DNA of 64,000 nucleotides from Mariprofundus micogutta (GCF_001895085.1 NZ_BDFD01000001.1:124001-188000), one strand, 5' to 3'. Shown: positions 25,737-35,557, counted from the first letter of the stretch. Translations and numbers: made by a program. Notes: generated from the sequence alone by a model not told the origin.

Positions 25737-27580
25737 TGAGGGCTGATGCTCCCCTTCTGAATATACCTCCCACAGCCAAAGGAAACCTGCATGTCTTGCA
25801 GGTGCTCGCCGGCCAAACCTCCAAGCTTGTCATCGGTGATGTGATGAAAGGCATGGTCCAGAAAACGGAACAGCCGGGGAGTTTCCGGGTTGTGTTAAAT
25901 GATGAACCATTCACTATCAAAGGCTTACCGACTCCATTGGCAGGCAAAGAGACATCATTCATCGCTCAAAAATTAGCCGGAGGCAAAGTCGAACTCGCCT
26001 GGTTGGGTCAGGCGAAAACAATTACGGCTACACATCAACAGCTGCAAACCAATATCACAACAGACAAGAGTACGACACAAGCTAAAGCCGGATCACTATT
26101 ATCAGGCAAGGTAAAAACTGTTCAGACCACACTGCTTTCTGCACTACCTGACGCAGTCAAATCAGGCAAAAATATATCTGCCCGCATCGATTCCATTCAG
26201 GCAGGAAAAATGACCATGACGCTCATACAAGCCGACTCCAAAGCGGCAGAGAAAATCGCAGCGGCAAAACAAGATAGCACGGCCACCAGGCAACAGATCA
26301 TCACGTCACCAGACACTGGACTAAAGACAGGGCAACAGACCGCTGCAAGCAGACAACAGATCATCACGTCAGCAAGCATGGGGCTAAAGGCAGGACAGCA
26401 GGTTTCCATCAACATCACTGGCGAAACCTCCTCAGGAAAAGCCATTGTTGAAATCACCCCTCAGCAACACACACAGGCCAGTGCAAAAACAGCAAAGGCA
26501 GACCTCCAGCAATCTACTCTCGGCAAACTGAATCTGGCTGTTGGAGACTCAGCGCTGGCTCTGGTGCAGAAGCGATTGGCAAATGGCAATATTCAAATCA
26601 ACATCAAAGGTGTCAGTCTGGAAACGCCGGCACCTGCACAGGTCAAAACCGGCGATGCCCTGGAAATTAAACTGATGAAACCACCTGCCGAATTTCAAGT
26701 CGTCCAGTTGCATAAGAATGTTTCGCAAAAAGCGCTATCTCTTGTCCGCCAGAATCTGGCGAACAGTCAGACGCCTGTAGCCCAGAACCTGACAACCATC
26801 CGCAGTGTGCTGCCAAACACGGACAGCAGTACATTCCCTGACCTCAAAGGTTTACCGCAGCTGGAAACATTCCTGAAAAGTACAGAAAGCAGCCGTGCTT
26901 ACCCCATCAATGGAGATCGATTAGCACAGCTCATACGTGACTCTGGTGGAAATCTTGAAAGCAAACTGCATTCACTGATTAACAGAGGAGAGCAAGCGCA
27001 ATCACTGCAACAGGATTTGAAGGCCATTCTGCTGCAAGTTTCCGGTGACCAGAATACCGGCAAGACTCAACATGCAGAGGTACTGCGTCTGATTACTGAA
27101 CTCAGCCAGCAAAGTGCCGGTCGTATTGAACTTGGTCAGGCACTGAATGTGCTGGCAAATATACAGGGTGAGGCTAGCCGCATTGAGTTCCCCATGCTGG
27201 TCGGACAACAGCTGATCAATGTTCAACTTGCCGTGCAGGAGAATGGACAGCAGACCAATCATAGCAGTTCTGATGGTTCAGGCGATCAGTCATTCAGCGT
27301 GCTTTTCGCATTGGAATTAAGCGGACTTGGCGCCATGCGCATTGATGCCAATATTTCTGACAAAAGCGTATATGCACGTTTATACAATGACGACAGCGAT
27401 GCCTGTGGGTTTATCCAGCAGCATATCGGGAAACTTGAAGAACGATTACAAAACCTCGGCTATGACAAGGTGCATCTGTCTGCATCTGCAAATAAAATTG
27501 AACCTGAAAAGCAGCTTCGTTTTGACGAACTGACCAGCATGCGCCCGACATCATTCTCTCTCCTGGACCTTCTGGTATGA
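25736..27580 (+). CDS. FliK-like (hook-length control) protein
   Basis: A 614-residue protein. The long N-terminal two-thirds is Gln, Thr, Ala and Lys-rich with low complexity, including a duplicated 21-residue unit. The compact C-terminal domain (around residues 510-590) has FALELSGLGAMRIDANIS and IGKLEERLQNLGYDKVHLSA, which fits the FliK C-terminal (Flg_hook) domain that signals the export switch. No other flagellar genes are present apart from the FlhB-like gene coupled downstream (ATGA overlap). Known FliK binds the FlhB C-terminal domain, so the pairing supports the call. Its start overlaps the kinase stop as TAATG. Confidence 0.75.
   Translation: MRADAPLLNIPPTAKGNLHVLQVLAGQTSKLVIGDVMKGMVQKTEQPGSFRVVLNDEPFTIKGLPTPLAGKETSFIAQKLAGGKVELAWLGQAKTITATHQQLQTNITTDKSTTQAKAGSLLSGKVKTVQTTLLSALPDAVKSGKNISARIDSIQAGKMTMTLIQADSKAAEKIAAAKQDSTATRQQIITSPDTGLKTGQQTAASRQQIITSASMGLKAGQQVSINITGETSSGKAIVEITPQQHTQASAKTAKADLQQSTLGKLNLAVGDSALALVQKRLANGNIQINIKGVSLETPAPAQVKTGDALEIKLMKPPAEFQVVQLHKNVSQKALSLVRQNLANSQTPVAQNLTTIRSVLPNTDSSTFPDLKGLPQLETFLKSTESSRAYPINGDRLAQLIRDSGGNLESKLHSLINRGEQAQSLQQDLKAILLQVSGDQNTGKTQHAEVLRLITELSQQSAGRIELGQALNVLANIQGEASRIEFPMLVGQQLINVQLAVQENGQQTNHSSSDGSGDQSFSVLFALELSGLGAMRIDANISDKSVYARLYNDDSDACGFIQQHIGKLEERLQNLGYDKVHLSASANKIEPEKQLRFDELTSMRPTSFSLLDLLV
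26291..26416 (+). repeat. 63-bp tandem duplication inside the FliK-like gene
   Basis: Two copies of a 63-bp unit (26291-26353 and 26354-26416). Both begin CAACAGATCATCACGTCA exactly and then diverge slightly, encoding QQIITS followed by (P/A)(D/S)(T/M)GLK(T/A)GQQ. It is in frame and lengthens the low-complexity linker by 21 residues. Confidence 0.8.
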
Positions 27581-27855
27581 AGAAACAACAGGCAATCGCC
27601 CTGAAATGGGACCCCTATCTCGATAAAACGCCCAGGCTTGCAGCCAAGGGTCAAGGTTTGTTAGCTGAAGAAATACTCAGGGTCGCACGCGAGAATGATA
27701 TACCGATCCGCGAAGATCATGATCTGATACAAGTTTTCTCTCTTCTGGATATCGGTGAATCAATTCCGCCGGAAGTGCATACCGCCATCGCCGAAATTCT
27801 CGCATTCATCTACTGGACAAATCAACAATATACTGAAATTTTCGATCAGGATTAG
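27577..27855 (+). CDS. FlhB C-terminal-like protein
   Basis: A 92-residue protein resembling only the cytoplasmic C-terminal domain of FlhB/YscU export-switch proteins. It has AIALKWDPYLDKTPRLAAKG near the start (compare the AVALRY stretch of FlhB), then LLAEEILRVARENDIPIREDH and FSLLDIGESIPPEVHTAIAEILAFIYW. The autocleavage NPTH motif and the membrane part are absent, as in the stand-alone FlhB-like proteins known in many flagellated bacteria. It overlaps the FliK-like gene by 4 bp (ATGA), which fits physical interaction of the two products. Confidence 0.85.
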   Translation: MKKQQAIALKWDPYLDKTPRLAAKGQGLLAEEILRVARENDIPIREDHDLIQVFSLLDIGESIPPEVHTAIAEILAFIYWTNQQYTEIFDQD

Positions 27856-27876
27856 TCTTTTACGTCAAAGGCATTT

Positions 27877-28045
27877 CACCGCCGAGAACGCAGAGAAAAG
27901 CAAATACCGGCTTTCTGTTCTGGCAATAGGCGTAGAAAACTATTGATCCAGCATCTGAACATCCATTTGAACGTTGATAGCTTCCTAATGGGGTATGCTT
28001 ATTTCATACGGTTTATTTTGCGAAACTTTGCGTACTCAGCGGTAT
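27877..28045. repeat. Interspersed repeat with inverted arms, copy C
   Basis: The left arm from 27877 reads CACCGCCGAGAACGCAGAG. The opposite strand from 28045 reads ATACCGCTGAGTACGCAAAG then TTTCGCA. The ACCGC(C/T)GAG(A/T)ACGCA(G/A)AG core matches at 15 of 18 positions. About 120 bp of unrelated sequence lies between the arms. It fills the gap between the FlhB-like gene and the convergent dehydrogenase gene, which otherwise holds nothing I recognise. Confidence 0.65.
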
Positions 28046-28064
28046 ATAGTTTTAATCCTTGCGA

Positions 28065-28832
28065 CTATGATTGATCAGCAGCAATCCTGCGCAGGGTTGG
28101 CACTTCCAGTTTCGCTTCATCAGCAATAAGCAGCGCACGCTCCAGCCTTGCTGGAGCCGAACGCCCCATACAACCGTGCTCAGGGTCGCCATCAAAGGCT
28201 TTCAGCATGCCCTCAATCAGAGCTGTACGATTCAACTCTTTTCCGGTCAGCTCTTCCTGGATATCCAGCACATCACCTGCCACATCACAGGCCAGTTCGT
28301 TATGCTCTGCCCACAGCTCAGAGACATTACCGCCCGCTTCAAGACCGGCAATATTGGTAGTCAGGATATAGAGGTTTTTCAGCACCAGTTCAAACAGCAG
28401 AGCCTCTTCACTGCCCACTTCGGTTACAGGAATATCAAGTAACCCCAATGCCTCTTTCAGCAATCCGGCAAACTGCCCGTAAGCCGGTGATGCAATCACC
28501 ACTTTCGAGTCCATGCCCTTCTTCTTCTCAAACCAGACAGAAATCACTGTCGGATTCACCAAGCCCTGCTGCAACCAGTCGCGCGGCAACAGTTCGTTCT
28601 GCAGCAGTACCAACTTATCAGACCAGACATCCGGCAAAGCTTGAAGTGTCGGATGCATATCTTTTTCCGCCACTGCCACAACAACCATTTCCGGCTCGGA
28701 CACATCTGCAGCGACTACCGCCATATCCATATCACGCGTCACCGGTACCACAGGGTAACCGAGCTTCATAAATCCACGTGCAAATACCGAACCAATCTCA
28801 CCAATTCCAATCACTACTACAGGTTTATCCAT
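28065..28832 (-). CDS. NAD(P)-binding Rossmann-fold protein, 6-PGDH/ketopantoate-reductase-like
   Basis: About 255 residues. The N-terminus MDKPVVVIGIGEIGSVFARG holds a clean GxGxxG dinucleotide motif. Residues 30-75 continue as a Rossmann fold. The C-terminal half is helical (LFELVLKNLYILTTNIAGLEAGG), as in beta-hydroxyacid dehydrogenase relatives. The catalytic Lys could be that in VLKNLYIL, which is a guess. The open frame extends 28 codons upstream, but ATG 28832 has GGAGAGAG just before it and fits the fold start. It lies 25 bp downstream of the Sel1-repeat gene on the same strand. The substrate is unknown. Confidence 0.7.
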   Translation of the reverse strand: MDKPVVVIGIGEIGSVFARGFMKLGYPVVPVTRDMDMAVVAADVSEPEMVVVAVAEKDMHPTLQALPDVWSDKLVLLQNELLPRDWLQQGLVNPTVISVWFEKKKGMDSKVVIASPAYGQFAGLLKEALGLLDIPVTEVGSEEALLFELVLKNLYILTTNIAGLEAGGNVSELWAEHNELACDVAGDVLDIQEELTGKELNRTALIEGMLKAFDGDPEHGCMGRSAPARLERALLIADEAKLEVPTLRRIAADQS

Positions 28833-28857
28833 CACTCTCTCCAACCAGGTTACTAAA

Positions 28858-29847
28858 TTATTCTCGCCAGGGTTTATTCTGTCTGTATTGAGCCAATCGT
28901 TCTTCACAGCCTGCAATCGCTTGCTTAGTCGCTTCTATTTTCTGATAGATGCCAATCACTTTTTCCTGGGCAATCACAGCATCCACAAAACGACCAACTT
29001 CTGCGTATGATGCTGCAAAGGTGTCTAATACCGCCGCCCTCTCTTCAGCTGACAAAGCATGCCTGTTGATCCCTTCTACAATTTTTAGTGCAGCGTTTCC
29101 ATTGCGAATATCTTCGTCTTTTGCGGTAGAGAGAAGCCATGCCAGATTATTTTTGGCCATTGGGTAACCCTGTTCAGCTGATCGACCGTACCACATCGCT
29201 GCTTTTTGTACGTCCTTGTCAACGCCAAGGCCACGCTTATACAGCCAGCCCAGGGCATTTTGCGCATACATATGCCCCTGTTCAGCTGACAGTAAATACC
29301 ATTGGGCGGATTGTTTCATATCCACCTGAAAACCACCTGTACCGTAGCGATACAGGTTGGCCATGCCATATTGAGCCCATGCCTCTTTTCGATCAGTACC
29401 TTTTTTATACCAGGAGAACCCCAGTGTCACATCCTGAGCCACACCATCACCAAGTTCATACATTTCACCGAGATGAAATGCTGCCATATCATCTGAAGCC
29501 TCATACGCCTTTTCCAGCCAGCGCACTGCAGCCCTGGGTTGTTTAGCACTGCCCTGGCCTTCTCTATACATGGTTCCGACCAGTCGCATTGCCGGCGCGT
29601 AGGACTGTTGCGCACTTTTCAAAGCCCAGTTCAGCGCTTCATATCTGTCCTGATCAACACCGTTACCATGGAAATATCTTTTACCCAGTTCCAGTTGCGC
29701 TTTCGCATCGCCAGCCTCTGCTCTCTCCTGAGTTAGCTGCAACGAGTTCGTCGCAATCAGGGATTCAAACGCTCCGATTTTCACCAGTGCAGCTATAACG
29801 ATGACTATGGCTGCAAGAGTTATGAGCAAAGGTTTTCTATTCATCAT
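28858..29847 (-). CDS. Sel1-repeat protein, membrane anchored
   Basis: A 329-residue protein with an N-terminal membrane anchor (LLITLAAIVIVIAALVKIGAF). About six Sel1-like (SLR) repeats cover residues 35-245, with motifs such as AQLELGKRYFHGNGVDQDR, AMRLVGTMYREGQGS and AQNALGWLYKRGLGVDKD. The C-terminal region is helical, perhaps a further TPR. Sel1 proteins act as scaffolds in envelope and signalling complexes. No specific partner is evident. It is followed by the NAD-binding protein gene and preceded by ettA at 11 bp, so it may be cotranscribed with both. Confidence 0.85.
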   Translation of the reverse strand: MMNRKPLLITLAAIVIVIAALVKIGAFESLIATNSLQLTQERAEAGDAKAQLELGKRYFHGNGVDQDRYEALNWALKSAQQSYAPAMRLVGTMYREGQGSAKQPRAAVRWLEKAYEASDDMAAFHLGEMYELGDGVAQDVTLGFSWYKKGTDRKEAWAQYGMANLYRYGTGGFQVDMKQSAQWYLLSAEQGHMYAQNALGWLYKRGLGVDKDVQKAAMWYGRSAEQGYPMAKNNLAWLLSTAKDEDIRNGNAALKIVEGINRHALSAEERAAVLDTFAASYAEVGRFVDAVIAQEKVIGIYQKIEATKQAIAGCEERLAQYRQNKPWRE

Positions 29848-29858
29848 TTCAGTTTATA

Positions 29859-31529
29859 TCAAACCAGCTTCTTGTATTTCATGCGGTGCGGCTGAATAGC
29901 CTCCTCTCCGAGGCGGTTCTTCTTATCGATCTCGTACTCTTCAAAGTTGCCTTCAAACCATTCCACATGCCCATCGCCTTCAAAGGCCAGTATATGGGTG
30001 GCAATTCGGTCGAGGAACCAGCGGTCATGTGAAATCACAATGGCACAACCTGCAAAATCAAGCAGTGCCTCCTCCAGCGCACGCAGCGTTTCCACATCAA
30101 GGTCATTGGTCGGCTCATCGAGCATTAATACATTGCCGCCCTCTTTAAGCATCTTGGCCAGATGTACTCGATTGCGCTCTCCGCCGGAAAGCAGGCCGAT
30201 CTTCTTCTGCTGATCACCACCTTTAAAGTTAAAACGACCGCAGTAGGCACGGCTTGGCACTTCCATCTTGCCCAGATACATCGAATCAGAACCACCGGAA
30301 ATCTCTTCCCAGACCGTCTTGCTATCATCGAGTGCATCACGGGACTGATCCACATAAGAGGCTTTCACAGTTTCACCCGTAATCAATTCACCTGAATCCG
30401 GTTTCTCCTGGCCTGTCAGCATACGAAACAGGGTTGTTTTACCGGCACCATTGGCTCCGATAATTCCGACGATACCACCACGTGGCAGATTGAAATTAAG
30501 GTCCTCGACCAACAGGCGATCACCAAAGCCTTTGCTGACATGCTCTGCCTTGAAAACGATATCACCCAGCCGTTCTCCGGAAGGAATAAAGATCTGCTTG
30601 GTGGCATTTCGTTCCTGCATCTCACGACTGGATAGATCATCAAAGGCTTTCAAGCGAGCCTTGGACTTGGCATGGCGCCCCTTGGTACCGGCACGCACCC
30701 ACTCCAGTTCCTGCTTCATGGCCTTCTGGCGAGATGTCTCCTGTTTCTCTTCTACAGACAGACGTTTCTCTTTCTGCTCCAGCCATGACGAATAGTTACC
30801 CTCAAATGGAATGCCGCGACCACGGTCCAGTTCCAGAATCCATCCAGCCACATTGTCCAGGAAATAGCGATCATGGGTTACCGCCACCACTGTGCCCGGA
30901 TAGTCATGTAGGAAACGCTCCAGCCATGCCACCGACTCGGCATCAAGATGGTTGGTAGGCTCATCAAGCAACAACATGTCAGGATTCGAAAGCAACAGCC
31001 TGCAGAGTGCTACACGGCGACGTTCACCACCGGAAAGTTTTGTAACATCAGCATCCCACTCCGGCAGACGCAGAGCATCAGCTGCAATTTCCAGTTTACG
31101 ATTCAGATTATGGCCATCGCTGGCTTCGATAAAATCTTCCAGCTTGGCCTGCTGAGCAGCAATGGCATCAAAATCGGCATCAGGTTCTGCATAAGCTGCG
31201 TATACAGCATCGAGATCAGCCAGTGCATCCTTGATCGGCTGTACCGCTTCCTCAACATTGCCACGCACATCTTTGGCAGGGTCCAGTTCAGGTTCCTGCG
31301 GCAGATAACCAATGCGGATACCCGGAGCAGGTCTGGCTTCACCGAGAATTTCCTCATCAAGTCCTGCCATGATTTTCAGCAGTGTCGACTTACCGGATCC
31401 ATTCAGACCCAACACGCCAATTTTGGCGCCCGGCAGGAAAGAGAGATAGATATCTTTGAGAATCTCTTTTTTGCCGGCAACAACTTTGCCAACACCCTGC
31501 ATTGAATAGATATACTGATAATCGGCCAT
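29859..31529 (-). CDS. ettA: Energy-dependent translational throttle protein EttA (ABC-F)
   Basis: Ribosome-bound ABC-F ATPase that gates the first elongation step according to the ADP/ATP ratio. It has two ABC domains: Walker [13 protein letters not shown], signature [12 protein letters not shown] and Walker [15 protein letters not shown] in the first, and [24 protein letters not shown] and [12 protein letters not shown] in the second. The linker (P-site tRNA interaction motif) lies between them with many charged residues. The frame extends 24 codons upstream, but ATG 31529 with GAGGTGG before it gives [15 protein letters not shown] and 556 residues, matching E. coli EttA (555). Confidence 0.95.
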   Translation of the reverse strand: MADYQYIYSMQGVGKVVAGKKEILKDIYLSFLPGAKIGVLGLNGSGKSTLLKIMAGLDEEILGEARPAPGIRIGYLPQEPELDPAKDVRGNVEEAVQPIKDALADLDAVYAAYAEPDADFDAIAAQQAKLEDFIEASDGHNLNRKLEIAADALRLPEWDADVTKLSGGERRRVALCRLLLSNPDMLLLDEPTNHLDAESVAWLERFLHDYPGTVVAVTHDRYFLDNVAGWILELDRGRGIPFEGNYSSWLEQKEKRLSVEEKQETSRQKAMKQELEWVRAGTKGRHAKSKARLKAFDDLSSREMQERNATKQIFIPSGERLGDIVFKAEHVSKGFGDRLLVEDLNFNLPRGGIVGIIGANGAGKTTLFRMLTGQEKPDSGELITGETVKASYVDQSRDALDDSKTVWEEISGGSDSMYLGKMEVPSRAYCGRFNFKGGDQQKKIGLLSGGERNRVHLAKMLKEGGNVLMLDEPTNDLDVETLRALEEALLDFAGCAIVISHDRWFLDRIATHILAFEGDGHVEWFEGNFEEYEIDKKNRLGEEAIQPHRMKYKKLV

Positions 31530-31688
31530 GACCACCTCGTGATTCAACTGTGTAAAAATGTCGGCGAAGCATAACAGTTGTTTCTGCTGCTGGAAGGTCA
31601 ATTCGACGAATATTCAGGTCCCATTCACATTTCTTCTGTTCCCTCTTCGTTCTCTATGGTTAAGATGCCGCAGGCTGGAGGGAAACGT

Positions 31689-32411
31689 ATGTCTGAATTC
31701 AAAGATCGAATCATTATGGTAACCGGTGCATCCGATGGTATAGGTCAGCAGGTTGCGGCAGCGCTCGGCGAAGCTGGTGCCAATGTGATTGCGCTGGGCC
31801 GCAATGAAGAAGGTCTACAGCAGACTATGGAGCGCATCGAAGATTCAGGGGGCCGCTGCCTCTGTGTCCCTTTTGATCTGCTTGATTTCGATAACTACGG
31901 CAAACTGTTCCTGTCTCTGAAAGACCAGATTCCGCACCTGGACGGACTGGTCCATTGCGCAGGTTCCATTGATCGCTGCACCCCCATGCAATACGTCAAA
32001 AGTAAAGATTTCCGTAAAATGCTGGATATCCACCTGACTGCACCGAACATGCTCACTCAGATCATGTTACCGCTGCTTAAACGCGCACCTGCTGCATCCA
32101 TTGTATTCACCAGCTGTGACATGATTAAAGAAGACCAGGCCAACTGGCACGCTTACGGTCTGGCCAAACGTGCCCTGGCTTATGCTGCATCCATGTGGCA
32201 GATGGAGAGCCCTGATAAACCTTACCGCTTCAACACACTTAATCCCGGACGTGTGCGTACGGCCCTGTTCAAGCGCACCTTTGGTGGCGAACATCCGAAG
32301 ATGGTGCCTGCATCCAGCAGTGTCGTCCCTGCTTATCTTTACCTGTTATCCGATGCATCCAAAGAGCAGCGCGGCCAAAGCCTGCATGCTGCAGACTTGC
32401 TTAAAGACTAG
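31689..32411 (+). CDS. Short-chain dehydrogenase, YciK-like
   Basis: A 240-residue classical SDR. It has NAD(P) motif TGASDGIG at residues 12-19, HCAGS near 90, a Ser in VFTSCDM, and catalytic Tyr-x-x-x-Lys in AYGLAKRAL. The ANWHAYGLAKRAL context resembles E. coli YciK. The reading frame opens far upstream at 31578, but ATG 31689 has GGAGGG in front and starts at the fold. It diverges from ettA and its 3' end overlaps the kinase gene on the other strand by 4 bp. The substrate is unknown. Confidence 0.88.
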   Translation: MSEFKDRIIMVTGASDGIGQQVAAALGEAGANVIALGRNEEGLQQTMERIEDSGGRCLCVPFDLLDFDNYGKLFLSLKDQIPHLDGLVHCAGSIDRCTPMQYVKSKDFRKMLDIHLTAPNMLTQIMLPLLKRAPAASIVFTSCDMIKEDQANWHAYGLAKRALAYAASMWQMESPDKPYRFNTLNPGRVRTALFKRTFGGEHPKMVPASSSVVPAYLYLLSDASKEQRGQSLHAADLLKD

Positions 32412-35400
32412 GGTCTGTAACACGAATTGAACAAAACTTTCGCCTCAACTTGCTCCAGTACGTTTAATGCAGCATCGAAATCGTACTTGTTCAAATGATG
32501 GCGCATCTGCTCAACCTCGTTGATCAGATCAGGGGAAGAGAGGTGCGCTTCGATCTCATCGATCAGGTCAACTGCATCACCATCATACTCTTCGAGCATG
32601 CTACGCATACGAGCAAGCAGCTCTCTGGCCTGATCCAGATCTGTTTCAACACCTTCAGCTTGCCGGGGAGCAGATGACAGTGCATCACGCCAAATACAAA
32701 TCGCATGTGTACTTCTCTGGACCTGCTCATTCAATTTTTCCAACAGTGCAGGAGCCACATCACTCCCCTGCCTGAGCAAATCTTCAATGTCGGATGCATG
32801 GCTAAACAGTGATCTGGCGCCGATATTACCGGCCACCCCCTTCAATGAATGAATCAGCTGCTGTGCCTGATCCCTTTCTCCACTGGCAAGCATCTGCTGC
32901 GCACGCGCCACCACATCTGCTTGAGAGTCAGCAAACTTGTATAATACCTTCTGGTAGAGCAATGAATCGCCACCCACTCGCCTCAAGCCCTCTTCGGTGT
33001 GAACACCTGCAAGATCAGGCAATTCGACAGCCTGATCCCCAGCCGTCAGCGATTCACTGTGATCCACGCCGGTGAGGCTCAGTCGTGCGGTAGATATCCA
33101 TTTATCCAGCTTGGTATAGAGATCAAACGGATCAATAGGCTTGGCCACATGGTCGTTCATGCCGGCCTGCAGGCAATTATCCACGTCCGACTGCATGGCA
33201 TTGGCCGTCATGGCGATAATCGGCAGATCCTCACTATTGAAGTTACGCCGAATCAATCTGGTCGCTTCCAGCCCACCCATCACCGGCATCTGCATATCCA
33301 TCAAAACACCGTCAAAACTGTCATGCTGCACAGCATCAACAGCCTCCTGTCCATTATGGGCCAGCGCCAGACTGATACCCGCTTTGGCCAGCAACCCTTC
33401 AGCAACCATCTGGTTGATATGATTATCCTCAACCAGCAACAGTCTGGCACCTCGCAGATGTTCTATAATACCGACCGGCAGACGTCCAGCCTGATGTTCG
33501 CCTCCATCTGCTGCCTGAATGAGATCAAACACAGAAAGTATGGCCTGCAACATGGAAGCCGATGTCACCGGCTTGAACAGTGTGGCGGATATACCTGCAA
33601 CTGAGGCCTCCGCATCTGAAACCACTTGTCCGTAATTGGCGGCCAGAATGCACGGTGGCGTTTCAGCAAGACCCGAGCTTTGCCGGATACTCTCAACACT
33701 GCCGAGTCCTTTGGTATCAGCCAGAGTCCAGTCCACCAGCATAACGCCGACACTCTTCTCAGCCTGAAGAATCGATGCGGCCTCCTGTACGGTCGAGGCC
33801 ATAACAACAGAAAAACCAAAACTGTCCAGATAGTTACCAAGAATCGCCTTGGAATCTTCGTTATCATCGACAAGAAGCACTTGCATGCCATGCAGTTTTT
33901 TCGGCAGGGCACACTCCTCAGACGTATACTCCTGACCAATACCGAATGTCGCGGTAAAATAGAAGGTACTGCCCTCACCCTCTTCACTCTCCAGGCCGAT
34001 TTCACCATCCATCATCTCAACCAGCTGTTTGCTGATTGCCAGGCCCAGACCCGTACCTCCGAATTTGCGTGTGGTTGAACTGTCAGCCTGTGAAAACGCC
34101 TCGAACAACTTGCCCTTCTGTTCATCATTCAGGCCAATGCCAGTATCAGAAATCTCAAAGCGAAGCACGAAATGGTCATCAAGACGTTGCTGCACCTGAG
34201 TGGAAACCACAATCTGTCCGCTCTCGGTAAATTTAACGGCATTATTGACCAGATTGAGAAGCACCTGACCCAGCCTGTAAGGGTCTCCCTTCAGGCGCGG
34301 CATGCAGGTCGGACAATCAATCAGGAAATCCACACCTTTCTCACTGGCTCGAACACCACCAATACCGGCCAGGTTATGCATCACCTCATCCATATCAAAA
34401 TCGACCAGTTCGAGATCAAGCTTATCTGCCTCGATCTTGGAGAAATCGAGGATATCGTTAATAATTGAAAGCAGGGACTCCGAAGCCTTCAGGGTTTTGG
34501 ATAGATAATCCCGTTGCAGCTTGTCTTCTTCACGATCCAGAGCCAGATGAGTCAGGCCAATCACGGCATTGATCGGGGTGCGGATTTCATGACTCATATT
34601 GGCCAGAAATTCAGATTTACTCTTATCCGCCTGAATGGCGTGATCCATGGCCTCTGCCAGTTCCCGTGTACGTTCTTCAACCTTAAGTTCAAGGGTCTGA
34701 CTATGTTCAGCCAGCTGACCATGCGACTGTTTCAAACTGGCAGCCATCTCTTGCAGAGAAGAGACCAACAGTCCAATCTCATCATCAGTCTGAGTGCTCA
34801 CATGTGCAGTTGCATCAAAATCGCCTCTGGCTATCTCATTGGAAAAGGTCACCAGACTGCGCAGTGGTCTTGTCCAGCGACTGGCCAGGTAAAACACCAG
34901 AATCGTACCGACTATCAAAAATAAAATAGAGGTAATCACTGAGCGGACTACCATATTCCTGATCTCTTCATCCACGTAACGTTGTGATTCAGCCAGTGTT
35001 TGATTCAGAGAATCGAGTGAAAAACCCAGTCGTAATGAACCCCATTTCACCTTCTTGTTCAGATAAATCGGCACGATGGTTTCCATAAACTCATGTTCAT
35101 CCACGGTAAACTCATAACGTGTGCTTTCCATCTGATTTTCAGCAAAGGAGGAAGCCTTGCCAGAAAGAATCTTGTGCCTGACTTCACCGCTCAGATCCTG
35201 ACCGTACGCAATTACAGGTTTACTTGATCGCATCAGGATCACGTACTCAAGATTATCCACATCCTTCACCGCATCATGGATAAACTCCTGCAAAGCTTCA
35301 TAATCAAAGACAACTATGCGTTTCTGGATATGTTCGGACATATAACTGGAAGATTTTTCTGATCGTTTGACCATATCTTTCTGCAAGAACGTACTGTGCG

Positions 35401-35557
35401 TTGAGAGCGCTTTAATCAGATTTTTCCGCTGTGCATCCATCTGCACCAGAGTCAACAGTGTCACCATGGCCAGAATCATGCCGATCATGGCAACTTCAAG
35501 CTTCCAGCGTATACCTTTGCTTATCTTCCGGCTGATTTCTGAACCTGCCTCAGTCAT
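32408..35557 (-). CDS. BarA-type hybrid histidine kinase with two receivers and Hpt
   Basis: A 1049-residue phosphorelay protein. TM1 is near 20-42 and TM2 near 215, flanking a roughly 165-residue periplasmic sensor. HAMP (RPLRSLVTFSNEIARGDF), a coiled coil and HisKA follow, with FLANMSHEIRTPINAVIG. HATPase shows KFGGTGLGLAISKQL. Receiver 1 (VLLVDDNEDSKA, Asp in MLVDWTLAD) appears less canonical. Receiver 2 (LLVEDNHINQM, VLMDMQMPVMGG) is canonical, and an Hpt domain with LIHSLKGVAGNIGA comes last. Such kinases pass phosphate His-Asp-His-Asp to a separate regulator such as UvrY. No such regulator is adjacent. The C-terminal 60 residues after Hpt are helical and unassigned. Confidence 0.92.
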   Translation of the reverse strand: MTEAGSEISRKISKGIRWKLEVAMIGMILAMVTLLTLVQMDAQRKNLIKALSTHSTFLQKDMVKRSEKSSSYMSEHIQKRIVVFDYEALQEFIHDAVKDVDNLEYVILMRSSKPVIAYGQDLSGEVRHKILSGKASSFAENQMESTRYEFTVDEHEFMETIVPIYLNKKVKWGSLRLGFSLDSLNQTLAESQRYVDEEIRNMVVRSVITSILFLIVGTILVFYLASRWTRPLRSLVTFSNEIARGDFDATAHVSTQTDDEIGLLVSSLQEMAASLKQSHGQLAEHSQTLELKVEERTRELAEAMDHAIQADKSKSEFLANMSHEIRTPINAVIGLTHLALDREEDKLQRDYLSKTLKASESLLSIINDILDFSKIEADKLDLELVDFDMDEVMHNLAGIGGVRASEKGVDFLIDCPTCMPRLKGDPYRLGQVLLNLVNNAVKFTESGQIVVSTQVQQRLDDHFVLRFEISDTGIGLNDEQKGKLFEAFSQADSSTTRKFGGTGLGLAISKQLVEMMDGEIGLESEEGEGSTFYFTATFGIGQEYTSEECALPKKLHGMQVLLVDDNEDSKAILGNYLDSFGFSVVMASTVQEAASILQAEKSVGVMLVDWTLADTKGLGSVESIRQSSGLAETPPCILAANYGQVVSDAEASVAGISATLFKPVTSASMLQAILSVFDLIQAADGGEHQAGRLPVGIIEHLRGARLLLVEDNHINQMVAEGLLAKAGISLALAHNGQEAVDAVQHDSFDGVLMDMQMPVMGGLEATRLIRRNFNSEDLPIIAMTANAMQSDVDNCLQAGMNDHVAKPIDPFDLYTKLDKWISTARLSLTGVDHSESLTAGDQAVELPDLAGVHTEEGLRRVGGDSLLYQKVLYKFADSQADVVARAQQMLASGERDQAQQLIHSLKGVAGNIGARSLFSHASDIEDLLRQGSDVAPALLEKLNEQVQRSTHAICIWRDALSSAPRQAEGVETDLDQARELLARMRSMLEEYDGDAVDLIDEIEAHLSSPDLINEVEQMRHHLNKYDFDAALNVLEQVEAKVLFNSCYRP

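Noticed and set aside
26291-26416. Possible CRISPR or VNTR array
   Set aside because: Only two units, in frame inside a coding gene, and without spacers.
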